The notes under the pieces: model-generated
The model's database searches: none
What the model was told of the DNA's origin: nothing
What the model saw: the letters and a program-made list of their open reading frames with translations, nothing else
Assembly: GCA_002791575.1 (NCBI GenBank)
Contig: PFXI01000083.1
Span: 1-54,160 of the forward strand
Direction of reading: 5' to 3'
From: Zetaproteobacteria bacterium CG_4_9_14_3_um_filter_54_145
GTDB lineage: Bacteria; Pseudomonadota; Zetaproteobacteria; Mariprofundales; Mariprofundaceae
DNA length: 54,160 nt
Program-made: the position numbers and the translations under genes
Shown: one piece after another, positions 43,939 through 53,278 of the stretch
Position numbering within the stretch: position 1 is the first letter of the stretch
Layout of the letters: each line of letters begins with the position of its first letter

Positions 43939-46131
43939 ATGGGCAAACCTGAACAACATGACAGTGCAAATGGTCCCGGCGATTATATTCGCGGGGATGA
44001 GTTCGATGAAAAACTGCTGCAGGCAGAGCTGGAGCGCATTCAGCAAAGAGCCGGTGTGGAGCAGGATGTTGAAAGGCTGAAGCGGAATCTCTTCGGTCTG
44101 GCTTTTTCCGGCGGCGGCATCCGCTCGGCTACATTCAGCCTCGGCGTGATGCAGGCACTGGCCGAGAAGGGGTGGCTCAAGCAGTTTCACTACCTCTCGA
44201 CGGTATCCGGAGGCGGCTATATCGGGTCATCCCTGACCTGGCTGCTGCATCGCAGCTGGCGTGACGGTAGCGGCAAGCAGCTGCAATTCGATGTTGACCA
44301 GCATTTTCCCTATGCCCGTTTCAATGACCAACCCAAGGCGCCGGACAAGGCGGCCGCCGAGCGCGACAAGTATGACCGGGCCAAACGGCTGCTGCGCTAT
44401 CTGCGCCAGCACAGCAAATACCTGACGCCCGGCCACGGTATCTCGATGGCATCACTGCTGGCGGTGATCCTGCGCGGCGCTTTTTTAAGTCTGCTGGTCT
44501 TTGGCGGCCCGCTTGTTGTGCTGATGGGCGCACTCTCCCTGCTTTGCCTGCTCTATAATGGCATAAACCCGGTTCTGTGGGGATCCGGTTTGCTGCTTGC
44601 CGCCATGCTGTTGATCAATATCTACTTTGGCATACGCAGCGGCAAAAAGCGCGACAGTGCCGCGGCCTACGACTTGCGTCGTCGATACGACAAGTATGCG
44701 GGCAAGCTATTGTGGCTGACCGGCCTGCTGGCTGTGCTCGGCACTGTGCCGCTAGCCACCCATTATCTGGAGCTTCAGACCTCCTCATCGGTAACCGCTG
44801 CCGGTATTGCCAGCTCGATCTACGCGATTATGAAATCCCAGAGCAAGGATACCGGCAAGATACCGTTGGGGCTGCTCGGGCCGCTTGCAGCGACGCTGTT
44901 TATCTACGGAATCCTGCTGGTGAGTTATCTGGGAGGAGTGGCGCTCGCTTGCTCGCTTGCCGACTGGATGCAGGCACCCGTCGGGGTGCCTGTTGCACTG
45001 CTGGTCACGCTGTTTCTGGTGGTCGTGCCGGCCTGGCTTGGCTGGTATGCCAATATCAATCATATCTCCATTCATCGATACTACCGCGATCGGCTGATGG
45101 AGTTGTTCCTGCCCGATATCGAGGCGCTGTTTCAGAATGGCCCGCTGGATCGGGCCGACCTTGCCAATGGTGCGATGCTCTCGGATATGTGCCGCTTCGG
45201 CGCGGTACCTGATGTTGATGGCCCCTATCATATTATTAATAGCAATATGGTGACCAAGGGTTCGAGCTATATGAAACTCAGTGCCCGTGGTGGTGATAAC
45301 TTCATCTTCTCTCCGCTCTACTGCGGCAATGCGGTGACCGGCTGGCGCGGTACAGCAGAGTATATGGCCGGCATGATCTCGCTGCCGACTGCGATGGCTA
45401 TTTCGGGGGCGGCAGCCGATCCTCATGGTGCACCGGGCGGCGAAGGGCTGTTGCGCAATGTGAGTGTGGGCCTGCTGATGGCGTTGTTCAATGTGCGGTT
45501 GGGTTACTGGGCAGTGAATCCGGCGCGCTTTGACAGGCAGTGTCGCGACTGCTCGCCGAACTGGTTTATGCAGGGGTGGCGCGAGTTGACAGGTTCACGT
45601 ATGGATGAAAAGGGGCCCTTTGTGCATCTGGCCGATGGCGGCCACTTTGAGAATCTCGCGGTGTATGAGCTGATCCGGCGCCGGGTGAAAACCATCGTGG
45701 TCTGTGATGGCGGGGCGGATGCGGATTACAGCTTTAGCGATTTCAGTAATCTGGTGGAAAAGGTGCGCGTTGATTTCGGGGTGGATATCATCATGGACAG
45801 CTCTTTTCTGAAGATGTGTCCGAAACCGCGCTTTGATGAGCACGGCAATCTGGCTAATCCATATGCTGTTGCAACCGCGGAGCAGGGTTATATCAAGGGC
45901 AATATCCGCTATGATGATGGCTCAATCGGTACGCTGGTCTATATCAAGACGACGATGATTGAGGGGTTACCCAAGGATATTTATGGCTACAAGAGCGGCC
46001 ATGCGGATTTCCCGGATGAAACGACGGCCGATCAGTTTTTTGACGAGAAGCAGTTTGAGGCCTACCGGGAGCTGGGCTACCGGATCGGGCTGCGGGTGAC
46101 CGAAGACAAGGGGTTGGAGGTGCCGTTTTAG
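43939..46131 (+). CDS. Patatin-like phospholipase with internal membrane domain
   Basis: 730 residues. A patatin hydrolase is split around a membrane insert. The first part has the oxyanion loop LAFSGGGIRSATFSLGVMQA (about 55-74) and the nucleophile region HYLSTVSGGGYIGSSLTWLL (Ser in TVSGG). The catalytic Asp lies far downstream in FVHLADGGHFENLAVYELIR (about 555-575). Between them are about six helices, for example LLAVILRGAFLSLLVFGGPL, LLWLTGLLAVLGTVPLATHY and LLVTLFLVVVPAWLGWYANI. A membrane-anchored lipid acyl hydrolase is likely. GGGGGAGG lies six bases before the ATG. Single gene; substrate and role unknown. Confidence 0.8.
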   Translation: MGKPEQHDSANGPGDYIRGDEFDEKLLQAELERIQQRAGVEQDVERLKRNLFGLAFSGGGIRSATFSLGVMQALAEKGWLKQFHYLSTVSGGGYIGSSLTWLLHRSWRDGSGKQLQFDVDQHFPYARFNDQPKAPDKAAAERDKYDRAKRLLRYLRQHSKYLTPGHGISMASLLAVILRGAFLSLLVFGGPLVVLMGALSLLCLLYNGINPVLWGSGLLLAAMLLINIYFGIRSGKKRDSAAAYDLRRRYDKYAGKLLWLTGLLAVLGTVPLATHYLELQTSSSVTAAGIASSIYAIMKSQSKDTGKIPLGLLGPLAATLFIYGILLVSYLGGVALACSLADWMQAPVGVPVALLVTLFLVVVPAWLGWYANINHISIHRYYRDRLMELFLPDIEALFQNGPLDRADLANGAMLSDMCRFGAVPDVDGPYHIINSNMVTKGSSYMKLSARGGDNFIFSPLYCGNAVTGWRGTAEYMAGMISLPTAMAISGAAADPHGAPGGEGLLRNVSVGLLMALFNVRLGYWAVNPARFDRQCRDCSPNWFMQGWRELTGSRMDEKGPFVHLADGGHFENLAVYELIRRRVKTIVVCDGGADADYSFSDFSNLVEKVRVDFGVDIIMDSSFLKMCPKPRFDEHGNLANPYAVATAEQGYIKGNIRYDDGSIGTLVYIKTTMIEGLPKDIYGYKSGHADFPDETTADQFFDEKQFEAYRELGYRIGLRVTEDKGLEVPF

Positions 46132-46209
46132 GCGCTGCGTATGCATGGTTGTCAGCCGGTTGCTGTCGCATAGATTGCCTGTGGCCATAGTAATCCGGGG
46201 GAATGATCC

Positions 46210-46767
46210 ATGTTAGCAGGTGTCGATGAAGTAGGGCGGGGCCCATGGGCAGGGCCCGTGGTGACAGCGGCGGTGATTCTGTCGCCGCATGATCCCTATC
46301 TCGGGCAGTACCGCGACTCCAAGCGGGTAGCCGAGAAGAAGCGGCTGAAGCTCTATCACCATATCCGCAAACATGCCGTGGCCTATACGGTGTCGATGGC
46401 GACGGTGGAGGAGATTGATCATCTGAATATATTGCATGCGACGATGCTGGCCATGCGCCGATCTGTCGAAGGGCTGGCTGTGCGCCCGCTTAGCGTGCTG
46501 GTCGATGGTAATCGTATTCCCGATCTGACCATGCCTGCCGAAGCGATTGTCGGCGGCGATGATCTGGTGCAGGAGATAGCCGCAGCCTCGATCATTGCCA
46601 AGGTGGTGCGTGACCGGTTGATGGCCATGCTCGATGTGCGCTACCCCGGCTATCAGTTTGCCAGACACAAGGGGTACGGCACGAAAGTGCATATGGAGGC
46701 GCTGCACGCGCAGGGGCCGTGTGATGCTCACCGCCGCTCCTTCGCGCCGATCGCCAAACTCTTATAG
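46210..46767 (+). CDS. rnhB: Ribonuclease HII
   Basis: 185 residues, cleaves RNA in RNA-DNA hybrids and single ribonucleotides in DNA. Active-site motifs: [20 protein letters not shown] (Asp-Glu), [10 protein letters not shown] (Asp) and [20 protein letters not shown] with the later Asp in the same helix, then [13 protein letters not shown]. Trp replaces the usual Leu/Cys in GRGPWAGP, which is also seen in other RNase HII proteins. Convergent with hslU across an inverted-repeat element. Confidence 0.95.
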   Translation: MLAGVDEVGRGPWAGPVVTAAVILSPHDPYLGQYRDSKRVAEKKRLKLYHHIRKHAVAYTVSMATVEEIDHLNILHATMLAMRRSVEGLAVRPLSVLVDGNRIPDLTMPAEAIVGGDDLVQEIAAASIIAKVVRDRLMAMLDVRYPGYQFARHKGYGTKVHMEALHAQGPCDAHRRSFAPIAKLL

Positions 46768-46771
46768 GCAT

Positions 46772-46914
46772 TTTACCGCAAAGGTCGCAAAGGTACGCAA
46801 GGGGAGATGTTAGCGGTTTTTATACCGTCACATCTCTATGAACAGTGGACAGGAAATAGCGCTTCATTCTGTTTCCATGTTTTCCTTTGCGTACCTTCGC
46901 GCTCTCTGCGGTGA
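46772..46914. repeat. Intergenic inverted-repeat element, copy 2
   Basis: The left arm at 46775-46804 (ACCGCAAAGGTCGCAAAGGT then ACGCAAGG) and the right arm at 46883-46914 read the same on opposite strands with about five mismatches. They enclose roughly 78 bases. It lies in the convergent gap between rnhB and hslU, contains no gene, and could fold into one long hairpin. The same arm sequence recurs at 49571 and 40341. Confidence 0.7.
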
Positions 46915-46920
46915 GTCGCT

Positions 46921-48261
46921 TTAAAGTATGTAGCGGGAGAGATCCTCGTCGGCGCTGATTTCACCCAGTTGTGCAAGTACATAAGGTGCATCGACTTCGA
47001 TGGCTTCGCCACTGCGATCGGAAGCCTCAAAACTGATATCCTCCAGTACACGCTCCAGCAGTGTATGCAGGCGGCGGGCGCCTATGTTTTCGGTCTTTTC
47101 ATTCACCAGTACGGCGATACGGGCCAGCTCCGCAATGCCCTCATCGGTAAAGCTGATCGTGACATTCTCCGCCTGCAGCAGAGCTGCATACTGCCGTGTC
47201 AGTGACGATTCCGGCTCGACCAGAATACGCCGGAACTCGTTTTCTCCGAGTGCCGTCAGGTTAACACGAATCGGAAAACGTCCCTGCAGTTCCGGTATCA
47301 GGTCGGAAGGCTTGGCCAGATGGAAGGCGCCGGAGGCAATAAACAATACATGATCGGTGTTGATGTGGCCGTAGCGGGTATTAACAGTTGTGCCTTCAAC
47401 CAGTGGCAGCAGATCCCGTTGTACACCCTCACGGGAGACATCGCCGCCGGTACCGCCGCGGTGGGTGATCTTGTCCATCTCATCGAGAAAGACGATGCCA
47501 TCATTTTCAGCGCGCTTGATCGCCTCATCCTTGATCGCTTCCTGATCGAGCAGGCCATCTGCCTCCTGTTGCTGAATGATCTTCATGGCATCAGCCACAC
47601 TCATGCGCTTGGGTTTGCTCTGCTTGCCCATGATGCTGCCCAGCATCTCCTGCAGATCCATGCCGTTGTCGCCGCCCTGATTGGGGAAGACCTGCATCAT
47701 TGGCATGGCTGAAGGCTGTTGTTCCACCTCGATTTCCACCTGCCGGTTATCCAGTTCGCCCAGGCGCAGTTTGTGGCGCATCTTTTCGCGCGATTCACTG
47801 TTGGCGGCCGGCGTTGTGGCGACGGGTCCGTTGGTATTGACCGAGTGTGGAATCAGGATGTCGAGCAGTCGCTCTTCGGCCATCTTCTCGGCCCGGGTTT
47901 GTACGCGCGTCAGATGCTCTTCGCGGACGATCTTGATCGATGTGTCGACAAGATCGCGGACAATGGTTTCAACATCGCGACCGACATAACCGACTTCGGT
48001 GAACTTGGTCGCTTCCACCTTGATAAACGGTGCATTGGCCAGGCGTGCCAGCCGGCGTGCGATCTCGGTTTTGCCGACGCCGGTCGGGCCGATCAGCAGG
48101 ATATTCTTCGGCGTGATCTCCTCACGCATCGGTGAGGCAACCTGCTGGCGCCGCCAGCGGTTGCGCAGGGCAATAGCCACCGCCCGTTTGGCATCGCTCT
48201 GGCCAACGATGTAGCGGTCCAGTTCGGAGATAATTTCGCGTGGTGTCATCGTCTGGCTCAA
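46921..48261 (-). CDS. hslU: HslU, ATPase subunit of the HslVU protease
   Basis: 446-residue AAA+ unfoldase that feeds HslV. Walker A is [20 protein letters not shown]; Walker B is [16 protein letters not shown]; the pore loop region has [16 protein letters not shown] (GYVG); sensor/arginine residues are in [18 protein letters not shown]. The C-terminus EDLSRYIL is the conserved HslV-activating tail. The first codon is probably TTG at 48261, overlapping the hslV stop (TTGA), with ATG at 48249 as the alternative; E. coli HslU begins with a similar MTPREI segment. Confidence 0.96.
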   Translation of the reverse strand: MSQTMTPREIISELDRYIVGQSDAKRAVAIALRNRWRRQQVASPMREEITPKNILLIGPTGVGKTEIARRLARLANAPFIKVEATKFTEVGYVGRDVETIVRDLVDTSIKIVREEHLTRVQTRAEKMAEERLLDILIPHSVNTNGPVATTPAANSESREKMRHKLRLGELDNRQVEIEVEQQPSAMPMMQVFPNQGGDNGMDLQEMLGSIMGKQSKPKRMSVADAMKIIQQQEADGLLDQEAIKDEAIKRAENDGIVFLDEMDKITHRGGTGGDVSREGVQRDLLPLVEGTTVNTRYGHINTDHVLFIASGAFHLAKPSDLIPELQGRFPIRVNLTALGENEFRRILVEPESSLTRQYAALLQAENVTISFTDEGIAELARIAVLVNEKTENIGARRLHTLLERVLEDISFEASDRSGEAIEVDAPYVLAQLGEISADEDLSRYIL

Positions 48262-48815
48262 GGCTGACTCTCCTCGGGAATAGATTTGATGGTGATATTA
48301 TCATTGGTATAGATGCAGATGTTGGCGGCAATCAACATCGCCTCGCGGGCAATAGCGCTGGCTCTGAGTTCACTGTGATGAACAAGGGCCGTAGCAGCCG
48401 CCTTGGCATAGGCGCCACCGGAGCCGATAGCGGCTATGCCGTCATCCGGCTCCAGTACATCACCGTTGCCGGAAATAATCAGTGTATTGTCGGCATCGGC
48501 CACAATCATCATCGCTTCCAGCTGGCGCAGGTATTTATCCGTACGCCAATCCTTGGCCAGACCCACCGCTGCGCGCATCAGACTGCCGCCGTGTTCATCC
48601 AGCTTGGCTTCAAAGCGCTCAAACAGATTCATCGCATCGGCAGTTGAGCCGGCAAAACCGGTCAGTATGGCGCCGTTACGAATCGAGCGGACCTTGCGCC
48701 CGCCGTGTTTTACAACCGTGTCGCCCAGTGTGACCTGACCGTCGCCGCCTATGGCGACTTCGTTATGCTTACGTACGCAGCAGATGGTTGTACCACGCAT
48801 GGAAATTCCAGCCAT
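48258..48815 (-). CDS. hslV: HslV, proteolytic subunit of the HslVU protease
   Basis: 185-residue Ntn-hydrolase related to the proteasome beta subunit. The core starts at [20 protein letters not shown], where a Thr becomes the N-terminal nucleophile after processing; [19 protein letters not shown] and [20 protein letters not shown] follow. GAGAGG eight bases before ATG 48815 supports that start, giving a short leader (MAGISMRG) removed by autoprocessing. The ATG at 48800 would shorten it. Co-translated with hslU. A heat-shock promoter would be expected upstream but I could not define one. Confidence 0.95.
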   Translation of the reverse strand: MAGISMRGTTICCVRKHNEVAIGGDGQVTLGDTVVKHGGRKVRSIRNGAILTGFAGSTADAMNLFERFEAKLDEHGGSLMRAAVGLAKDWRTDKYLRQLEAMMIVADADNTLIISGNGDVLEPDDGIAAIGSGGAYAKAAATALVHHSELRASAIAREAMLIAANICIYTNDNITIKSIPEESQP

Positions 48816-48919
48816 ATATATTACCTCTCATGGTCGACTTCTGCACTCAATGCTAGCCATGAACAGGTGGCTAGTCAGTAGCTATAGCAGTGGTTTTTTT
48901 TCGAATGCAAATTAAGGGA

Positions 48920-48960
48920 TTGACGAACGCTGTGCGGATGCCTATTGTCCGCCGCCTTCG
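48920..48960 (+). promoter_or_regulatory. tRNA-cluster promoter with GC-rich discriminator
   Basis: -35 TTGACG (48920-48925), 17-base spacer, -10 TATTGT (48943-48948), then CCGCCGCCTTCGC, 36 bases before tRNA-Pro. Nearly identical in layout to the promoter at 36800. Confidence 0.75.
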
Positions 48961-48978
48961 CATGAAGGTCTGAATAAA

Positions 48979-49055
<77 letters not shown>

Positions 49056-49101
49056 TTCAAACTTCTGCGAAGTTTTTTTTTGTACAAAGCGTGACTGGCG
49101 A

Positions 49102-49178
49102 GCGTCTGTAGCTCAACCGGATAGAGCAACGGCCTTCTAAGCCGTAGGTTGCAGGTTCGATTCCTGCCAGGCGCACCA
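49102..49178 (+). tRNA. tRNA-Arg (TCT)
   Basis: Acceptor GCGTCTG/CAGGCGC; anticodon stem ACGGC/GCCGT with loop CTTCTAA, anticodon TCT. CCA is encoded. Confidence 0.95.
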
Positions 49179-49187
49179 CTATAGTAT

Positions 49188-49263
49188 GGTGGACGTAGCT
49201 CAATGGTAGAGCCCCGGCTTGTGATGCCGGTGGTTGGGGGTTCGAGTCCCCTCGTCCACCCCA
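49188..49263 (+). tRNA. tRNA-His (GTG)
   Basis: Acceptor GTGGACG/CGTCCAC with an extra G at -1 (49188) and discriminator C, both typical of tRNA-His. Anticodon loop TTGTGAT gives GTG. CCA is encoded. Confidence 0.95.
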
Positions 49264-49305
49264 GTTGCATGGACGCGATGATTCGCTATGATTCGCATCC
49301 CGCAT

Positions 49306-49381
<76 letters not shown>

Positions 49382-49412
49382 TGCAAAGCCTTGTTTTACA
49401 AGGCGACTAAAG

Positions 49413-49439
49413 AGGAGTCCTTCGGGGCTCCTTTTTTTT
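49413..49439 (+). terminator. Terminator of the tRNA cluster
   Basis: GGAGTCC-TTCG-GGGCTCC followed by eight T: a stable UUCG-capped hairpin. Confidence 0.9.
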
Positions 49440-49570
49440 GGTTCTTCGCGTATTTTCGGGAAGAATCCATTGCCTTGCAGCAGGTAGTCATGATCTGTTT
49501 TGCACGCGCATACATGCAGTTGTTCTTTCCTGACCATTCACTGCTGCCAAGAATCAGAGTCACAAGCATT

Positions 49571-49713
49571 TCACCGCAGAGGACGCAAAGGAGCGCAAAG
49601 GCAAAGCAAAACAATGAAGGGAAATGCCAGTAATACTGCGTCGCCCTTGGTCGGGTGTACCCTCGCCGTACCAGAGACGCTATTCATATACATCGTCTTT
49701 CCTTTGCGGTGAG
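49571..49713. repeat. Intergenic inverted-repeat element, copy 3
   Basis: The left arm at 49571-49601 reads TCACCGCAGAGGACGCAAAG then GAGCGCAAAGG. A shorter right arm at 49697-49713 (TCTTTCCTTTGCGGTGA) is its inverse. It is part of a gene-free stretch, 49440-49911, in which I see nothing else beyond weak A/T tracts. Confidence 0.6.
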
Positions 49714-49911
49714 GCCTGTGACCATCACTGGATTAGCTGCCTGCCAGGAGGGGATCAAGGCTTGAAGGTACAAACTCAGGCATGCATGGGTGCATTTCCC
49801 GCTAACCCGCGATGAACCTTTTTTTGCGGTACGGATGGCCCTCAACGGGAATCAGGGCGTGGCCCGGCTGACCATAGCAATGCTGTCTGCGTTCATGCTA
49901 GCTTAGCGGCT

Positions 49912-50343
49912 ATGGGGCATGCGGAGACAAATATCATCGAGGAGCTGACACTTCTGGCGGAGCGACTGCCTGAAGAGCGGTCACGGCAACTGCTTGATCT
50001 GATTTCAAGCTGGCGTGAAGATGTCCGCCGCTCGCCGCGCGAGTCCTACAATGAGCTGCTTGGCTTTGTCTCCTCAAAGGGTTCGCAATATGGCCATGCC
50101 CGTGATATCAGCGGTACCGGTGTATTTATCGAAACGCTGGCCGATTTTGAAATCGGCGACCGCATCACTCTTGAGTTAACCTTTATCTCCGCGCCCAACC
50201 CGGTGAAGTTGAGTGGTGAAGTGGTACGCAAGGAAGCCTACGGTGTCGCTGTTGCTTTCGATCAATGTAGTCGTGATCAGGTGGCGAAGCTGGATGACAT
50301 TATCAGCAAGCACGCGCTGATTATGCACCCGCCACGCGGCTAG
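49912..50343 (+). CDS. PilZ-domain c-di-GMP-binding protein
   Basis: 143 residues. A helical N-terminal part (EELTLLAERLPEERSRQLLD) is followed by PilZ. The binding arginines lie in VRRSPRESYN (RxxxR), and the second motif is ARDISGTGVFIETLADFEIG (DxSxxG), then ITLELTFI and LSGEVVRK strands. Both motifs are present, so c-di-GMP binding is likely. No effector domain is attached. No clear ribosome site precedes ATG 49912. Confidence 0.85.
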   Translation: MGHAETNIIEELTLLAERLPEERSRQLLDLISSWREDVRRSPRESYNELLGFVSSKGSQYGHARDISGTGVFIETLADFEIGDRITLELTFISAPNPVKLSGEVVRKEAYGVAVAFDQCSRDQVAKLDDIISKHALIMHPPRG

Positions 50344-50393
50344 ACTCCGGCTCCCGCAGCCACCACGGTTTTAGTGCCGGCTTCGTTTTACAT

Positions 50394-51182
50394 TCAATAG
50401 TGATCTTTCTGCTGTCGGATATGGGTAAATACCGAGAGAGCATCAGCATCAATACCTTTACTGGCCGCATAGGCGGTTACAAAGCTGCTATCAAGCGGTC
50501 GCAGGAACGGATTGGTCGCTTTCTCAGTCCCGATAGTGGAGGGGATCGTGGGCAGCTCCCGTTGTCGTTTTGCCTTATCCTGCTGCATACGATCCTGCAG
50601 CGCGCCGTTATGCGGGTCAACGAACATGGCAAAATCGAGGTTGGCCAGTGTGTATTCGTGGGCACAGTAGACGCGGGTCGCCCCATCCAGCAGCGCAAGC
50701 TGTTGCAGGCTGTGCCACATCTGTGCATGTGTGCCCTCAAACAGGCGGCCGCAACCAGCGCCAAAGAGCGTATCACCGCAGAACAGCGCGTCATCGAGCA
50801 GGTAGGCGATATGGCCGCGGGTATGCCCGGTAACATCAATGACGCGGATATCCAGCCCCTCAATAAGTGGCGGGGACGTTTCACTGACCCGTATATCGAT
50901 AGCCGGAATGCGCGCTGCATCATGGGCGGCTCCGATAACAAGACAGCCAAAATCATTTTTTAGCGGCACATTGCCATCGGTATGGTCCCAGTGGTGATGG
51001 GTATTGAGAATATGGGTCAGCGGCTTGCCCAGCTGACGGCAGGCGCGACGTACGGAAACGGCTTGGGCAGGATCAATGGCAATCATGGCATCTGATGCAT
51101 GCGCCTCGATCAGATAGATGTAGTTATCCTTGAGTGCAGGCAGCTGGTGTACGGTGAAATTGCTGTGATTGTATGAGAGCAT
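50394..51182 (-). CDS. gloB: Hydroxyacylglutathione hydrolase (glyoxalase II)
   Basis: 262-residue metallo-beta-lactamase-fold enzyme that hydrolyses S-lactoylglutathione. Metal motif THHHWDHTDG, then DVTGHTRGHIAYLL, ALFCGDTLFGAGCGRLFEGT and YCAHEYTLANLDFAM; the C-terminal glutathione-binding helix part has PTIPSTIGTEKATNPFLRP. Length fits GloB. It is head-to-head with the cation-efflux gene with only 29 bp between the start codons. Confidence 0.94.
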   Translation of the reverse strand: MLSYNHSNFTVHQLPALKDNYIYLIEAHASDAMIAIDPAQAVSVRRACRQLGKPLTHILNTHHHWDHTDGNVPLKNDFGCLVIGAAHDAARIPAIDIRVSETSPPLIEGLDIRVIDVTGHTRGHIAYLLDDALFCGDTLFGAGCGRLFEGTHAQMWHSLQQLALLDGATRVYCAHEYTLANLDFAMFVDPHNGALQDRMQQDKAKRQRELPTIPSTIGTEKATNPFLRPLDSSFVTAYAASKGIDADALSVFTHIRQQKDHY

Positions 51183-51211
51183 GCGGGGAGTTTAACCCGC
51201 TGGAGGGTGAT

Positions 51212-52183
51212 ATGTCACATGGTACAACAAAGACTGTATTAACGGCGCTGGCCGGCAACAGCCTGGTTACACTGGCCAAGTTTTTCGGATTCTTTGTCTC
51301 CGGATCCAGTGCGCTGCTGGCAGAAGCGGTGCATTCGCTGGCGGATACCGTGAATCAGGGGATGCTTTATCTGGGGTTACGCCGATCCATGCGCAAGGCC
51401 GATAATGAACACCACTTCGGCTACGGGCAGGAGCGCTACTTCTGGAATCTGGTTTCGGCCGTTACGATCTTCTTTCTCGGCTGCGGTTACACGATTCTGC
51501 ATGCGGTGGAGCAGTTGCAGGTTGCGCACCAGCCGGAGTTGTCATGGATACCATTCATGATTATCGGCGTGGCATTCTGTGCAGAGGGTTATTCGCTGAG
51601 TGTGGCGCTGACCGAGTTCAGGAAGCAGGCCGCCGGGGCAGGCAAGACTCTGCGTGTCTATTTTGTCGAAACACGTGATCCGACCACGCTTGCCGTGCTG
51701 GTCGAGGATGCGGTGGCTGTGCTTGGTCTGGTGGTGGCGCTGATCGGTATGGGTTTGGCGGCATGGACAGGCTCAGCCGTGTTTGACGGTATTGCGGCTA
51801 TCTGTATCGGCCTGATGATGGGAGCGTTGGCGCTATTTTTAGCCTCAATGAATCGCAAATACCTGCTTAACCGCTCCGATGATGAGGTGAACGCAATTGC
51901 CGCCCGCCTGTGGCAGGCTGATGAACGGGTTCAGCATGTGCCGCGGGTGAACAGTATTGTGCTCTCACCGGGCGATACCTTGCTGATGGCAGAGGTGGAG
52001 CTCAGGGAAGAGGCTATTTTTGCCGATATGAGTGCCGAGGAAGTGGCCCACGCTGTGCATTTTATGCGTAAGCTTGATGTGATCCGGCGCGGCCTGGAAG
52101 ACCAGGTGAGTCAAAATGCACCGGAAACCCGGCATATTTTTATTGAGTTTGCCCCGCCTGCGGATAAACCAGATAAAGACTAG
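51212..52183 (+). CDS. Cation diffusion facilitator-family transporter
   Basis: About 323 residues with six helices. The first helices carry LTALAGNSLVTLAKFFGFFV and LLAEAVHSLADTVNQGMLYL, the metal-site HxxxD pattern of the cation-efflux family, and HHFGYGQERYFWNLVSA follows. The second half has TLAVLVEDAVAVLGLVVALI, with an E/D pair where many members have HxxxD, and a C-terminal cytosolic domain (VNSIVLSPGDTLLMAEVEL). Metal specificity, probably Zn, Mn or Fe, cannot be read from sequence. Start at ATG 51212, with GGAGG five bases upstream. Confidence 0.85.
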   Translation: MSHGTTKTVLTALAGNSLVTLAKFFGFFVSGSSALLAEAVHSLADTVNQGMLYLGLRRSMRKADNEHHFGYGQERYFWNLVSAVTIFFLGCGYTILHAVEQLQVAHQPELSWIPFMIIGVAFCAEGYSLSVALTEFRKQAAGAGKTLRVYFVETRDPTTLAVLVEDAVAVLGLVVALIGMGLAAWTGSAVFDGIAAICIGLMMGALALFLASMNRKYLLNRSDDEVNAIAARLWQADERVQHVPRVNSIVLSPGDTLLMAEVELREEAIFADMSAEEVAHAVHFMRKLDVIRRGLEDQVSQNAPETRHIFIEFAPPADKPDKD

Positions 52184-52247
52184 GGTGGTGCTTGCCCCGA
52201 CTTTCTCTTAACATTGCATTTCAATTTTAACCCCCAAGGAGAGTTCC

Positions 52248-52895
52248 ATGAGTGTATTGGTTGGCAAACAAGCCCCTGATTTTACCGCTGCAGCAGTAAT
52301 GGCAGATGGTTCTATTAATGAAGAATTTACACTGTCCGATTATGACGGACAGTATGTTGTACTATTTTTCTACCCGCTGGATTTCACCTTCGTATGCCCG
52401 TCGGAGTTGATCGCATTCGACCACCGTATCAAGGAATTTGAAGCGCGTGGCGTTCAGGTGATCGGCTGCTCGGTTGATTCCCAGTTCACACACGCCGCAT
52501 GGCGCAACACGCCTGTAAATGCAGGTGGTATCGGTCCTGTTGCTTATCCGCTGGTTGCTGATCTGACCAAGACGATCGCTGCCGATTACGATGTGCTGAT
52601 CGATAACGACGGTATCCAGGATGAAGACGGCGATATGGTTCACCTGCTGGGTGGCTCGATTGCCCTGCGTGGTTCATTCCTGATTGACCGCGATGGTACT
52701 GTGCAGCATCAGGTGGTGAACAATCTGCCACTGGGTCGCAATATCGATGAAATGCTGCGCATGATTGACGCGTTGAAGTTTACCGAAGAGCACGGCGAAG
52801 TATGTCCTGCCGGCTGGAACAAGGGTGAGAAGGGCATGGTTGCCGATGCAGCCGGTGTTGCTTCCTACCTGGCAACCGAGGCCGACAAGCTTTAA
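52248..52895 (+). CDS. Typical 2-Cys peroxiredoxin (AhpC/Prx1 type)
   Basis: 215 residues. The peroxidatic Cys lies in PLDFTFVCPSELIAFDHR, the resolving Cys in EEHGEVCPAGWNKGEKGM. VIGCSVDSQFTHAAWRN and GSIALRGSFLIDRDGTVQHQ are also typical. An electron donor (thioredoxin or AhpF) is not nearby. AAGGAGAG precedes the ATG, and a UUCG-type terminator follows at 52921. A single-gene unit, probably highly expressed. Confidence 0.93.
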   Translation: MSVLVGKQAPDFTAAAVMADGSINEEFTLSDYDGQYVVLFFYPLDFTFVCPSELIAFDHRIKEFEARGVQVIGCSVDSQFTHAAWRNTPVNAGGIGPVAYPLVADLTKTIAADYDVLIDNDGIQDEDGDMVHLLGGSIALRGSFLIDRDGTVQHQVVNNLPLGRNIDEMLRMIDALKFTEEHGEVCPAGWNKGEKGMVADAAGVASYLATEADKL

Positions 52896-52920
52896 TTCGC
52901 AAGCTTTGCATGGTTGATAG

Positions 52921-52948
52921 AGCGGTCCTTCGGGGCCGCTTTTTTTTG
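52921..52948 (+). terminator. Terminator after the peroxiredoxin gene
   Basis: AGCGGTCC-TTCG-GGGCCGCT followed by eight T; strong hairpin. Confidence 0.92.
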
Positions 52949-52963
52949 TGCGTGTAATTGCCA

Positions 52964-53005
52964 TTGCCTTATGCTGAACTCATGTTTATCTTTCGCCGCC
53001 CGAAC
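52964..53005 (+). promoter_or_regulatory. tRNA-Ser promoter with GC-rich discriminator
   Basis: -35 TTGCCT (52964-52969), 17-base spacer, -10 TATCTT (52987-52992), then TCGCCGCCCGAAC. The CGCCGCC discriminator is shared with the promoters at 36800 and 48920. Confidence 0.6.
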
Positions 53006-53038
53006 AAAGGCATCAGGCCTGTGTTTGGTTAATAAAAC

Positions 53039-53126
<88 letters not shown>

Positions 53127-53149
53127 TTTATTTTAGTTTCACAACGTAT

Positions 53150-53239
53150 GGAGAGATGGCTGAGTGGCCGAAAGCGCGCCCCTGCTAAGGGTGTATAGGC
53201 GAAAACCTATCGAGGGTTCGAATCCCTCTCTCTCCGCCA
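53150..53239 (+). tRNA. tRNA-Ser (GCT)
   Basis: Acceptor GGAGAGA/TCTCTCC, anticodon loop CTGCTAA within CGCCC/GGGTG gives GCT, with a long variable arm. CCA is encoded. Followed at once by a terminator. Confidence 0.95.
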
Positions 53240-53243
53240 TACA

Positions 53244-53278
53244 ATAAAAAAGCGCGCCTTATGGTGCGCTTTTTTATT
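53244..53278 (+). terminator. Terminator after tRNA-Ser (GCT)
   Basis: AATAAAAAAGCGC pairs with GCGCTTTTTTATT around a short loop, giving a bidirectional terminator. A second nearly identical hairpin stands at about 53405-53434 as part of a direct repeat. Confidence 0.9.
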
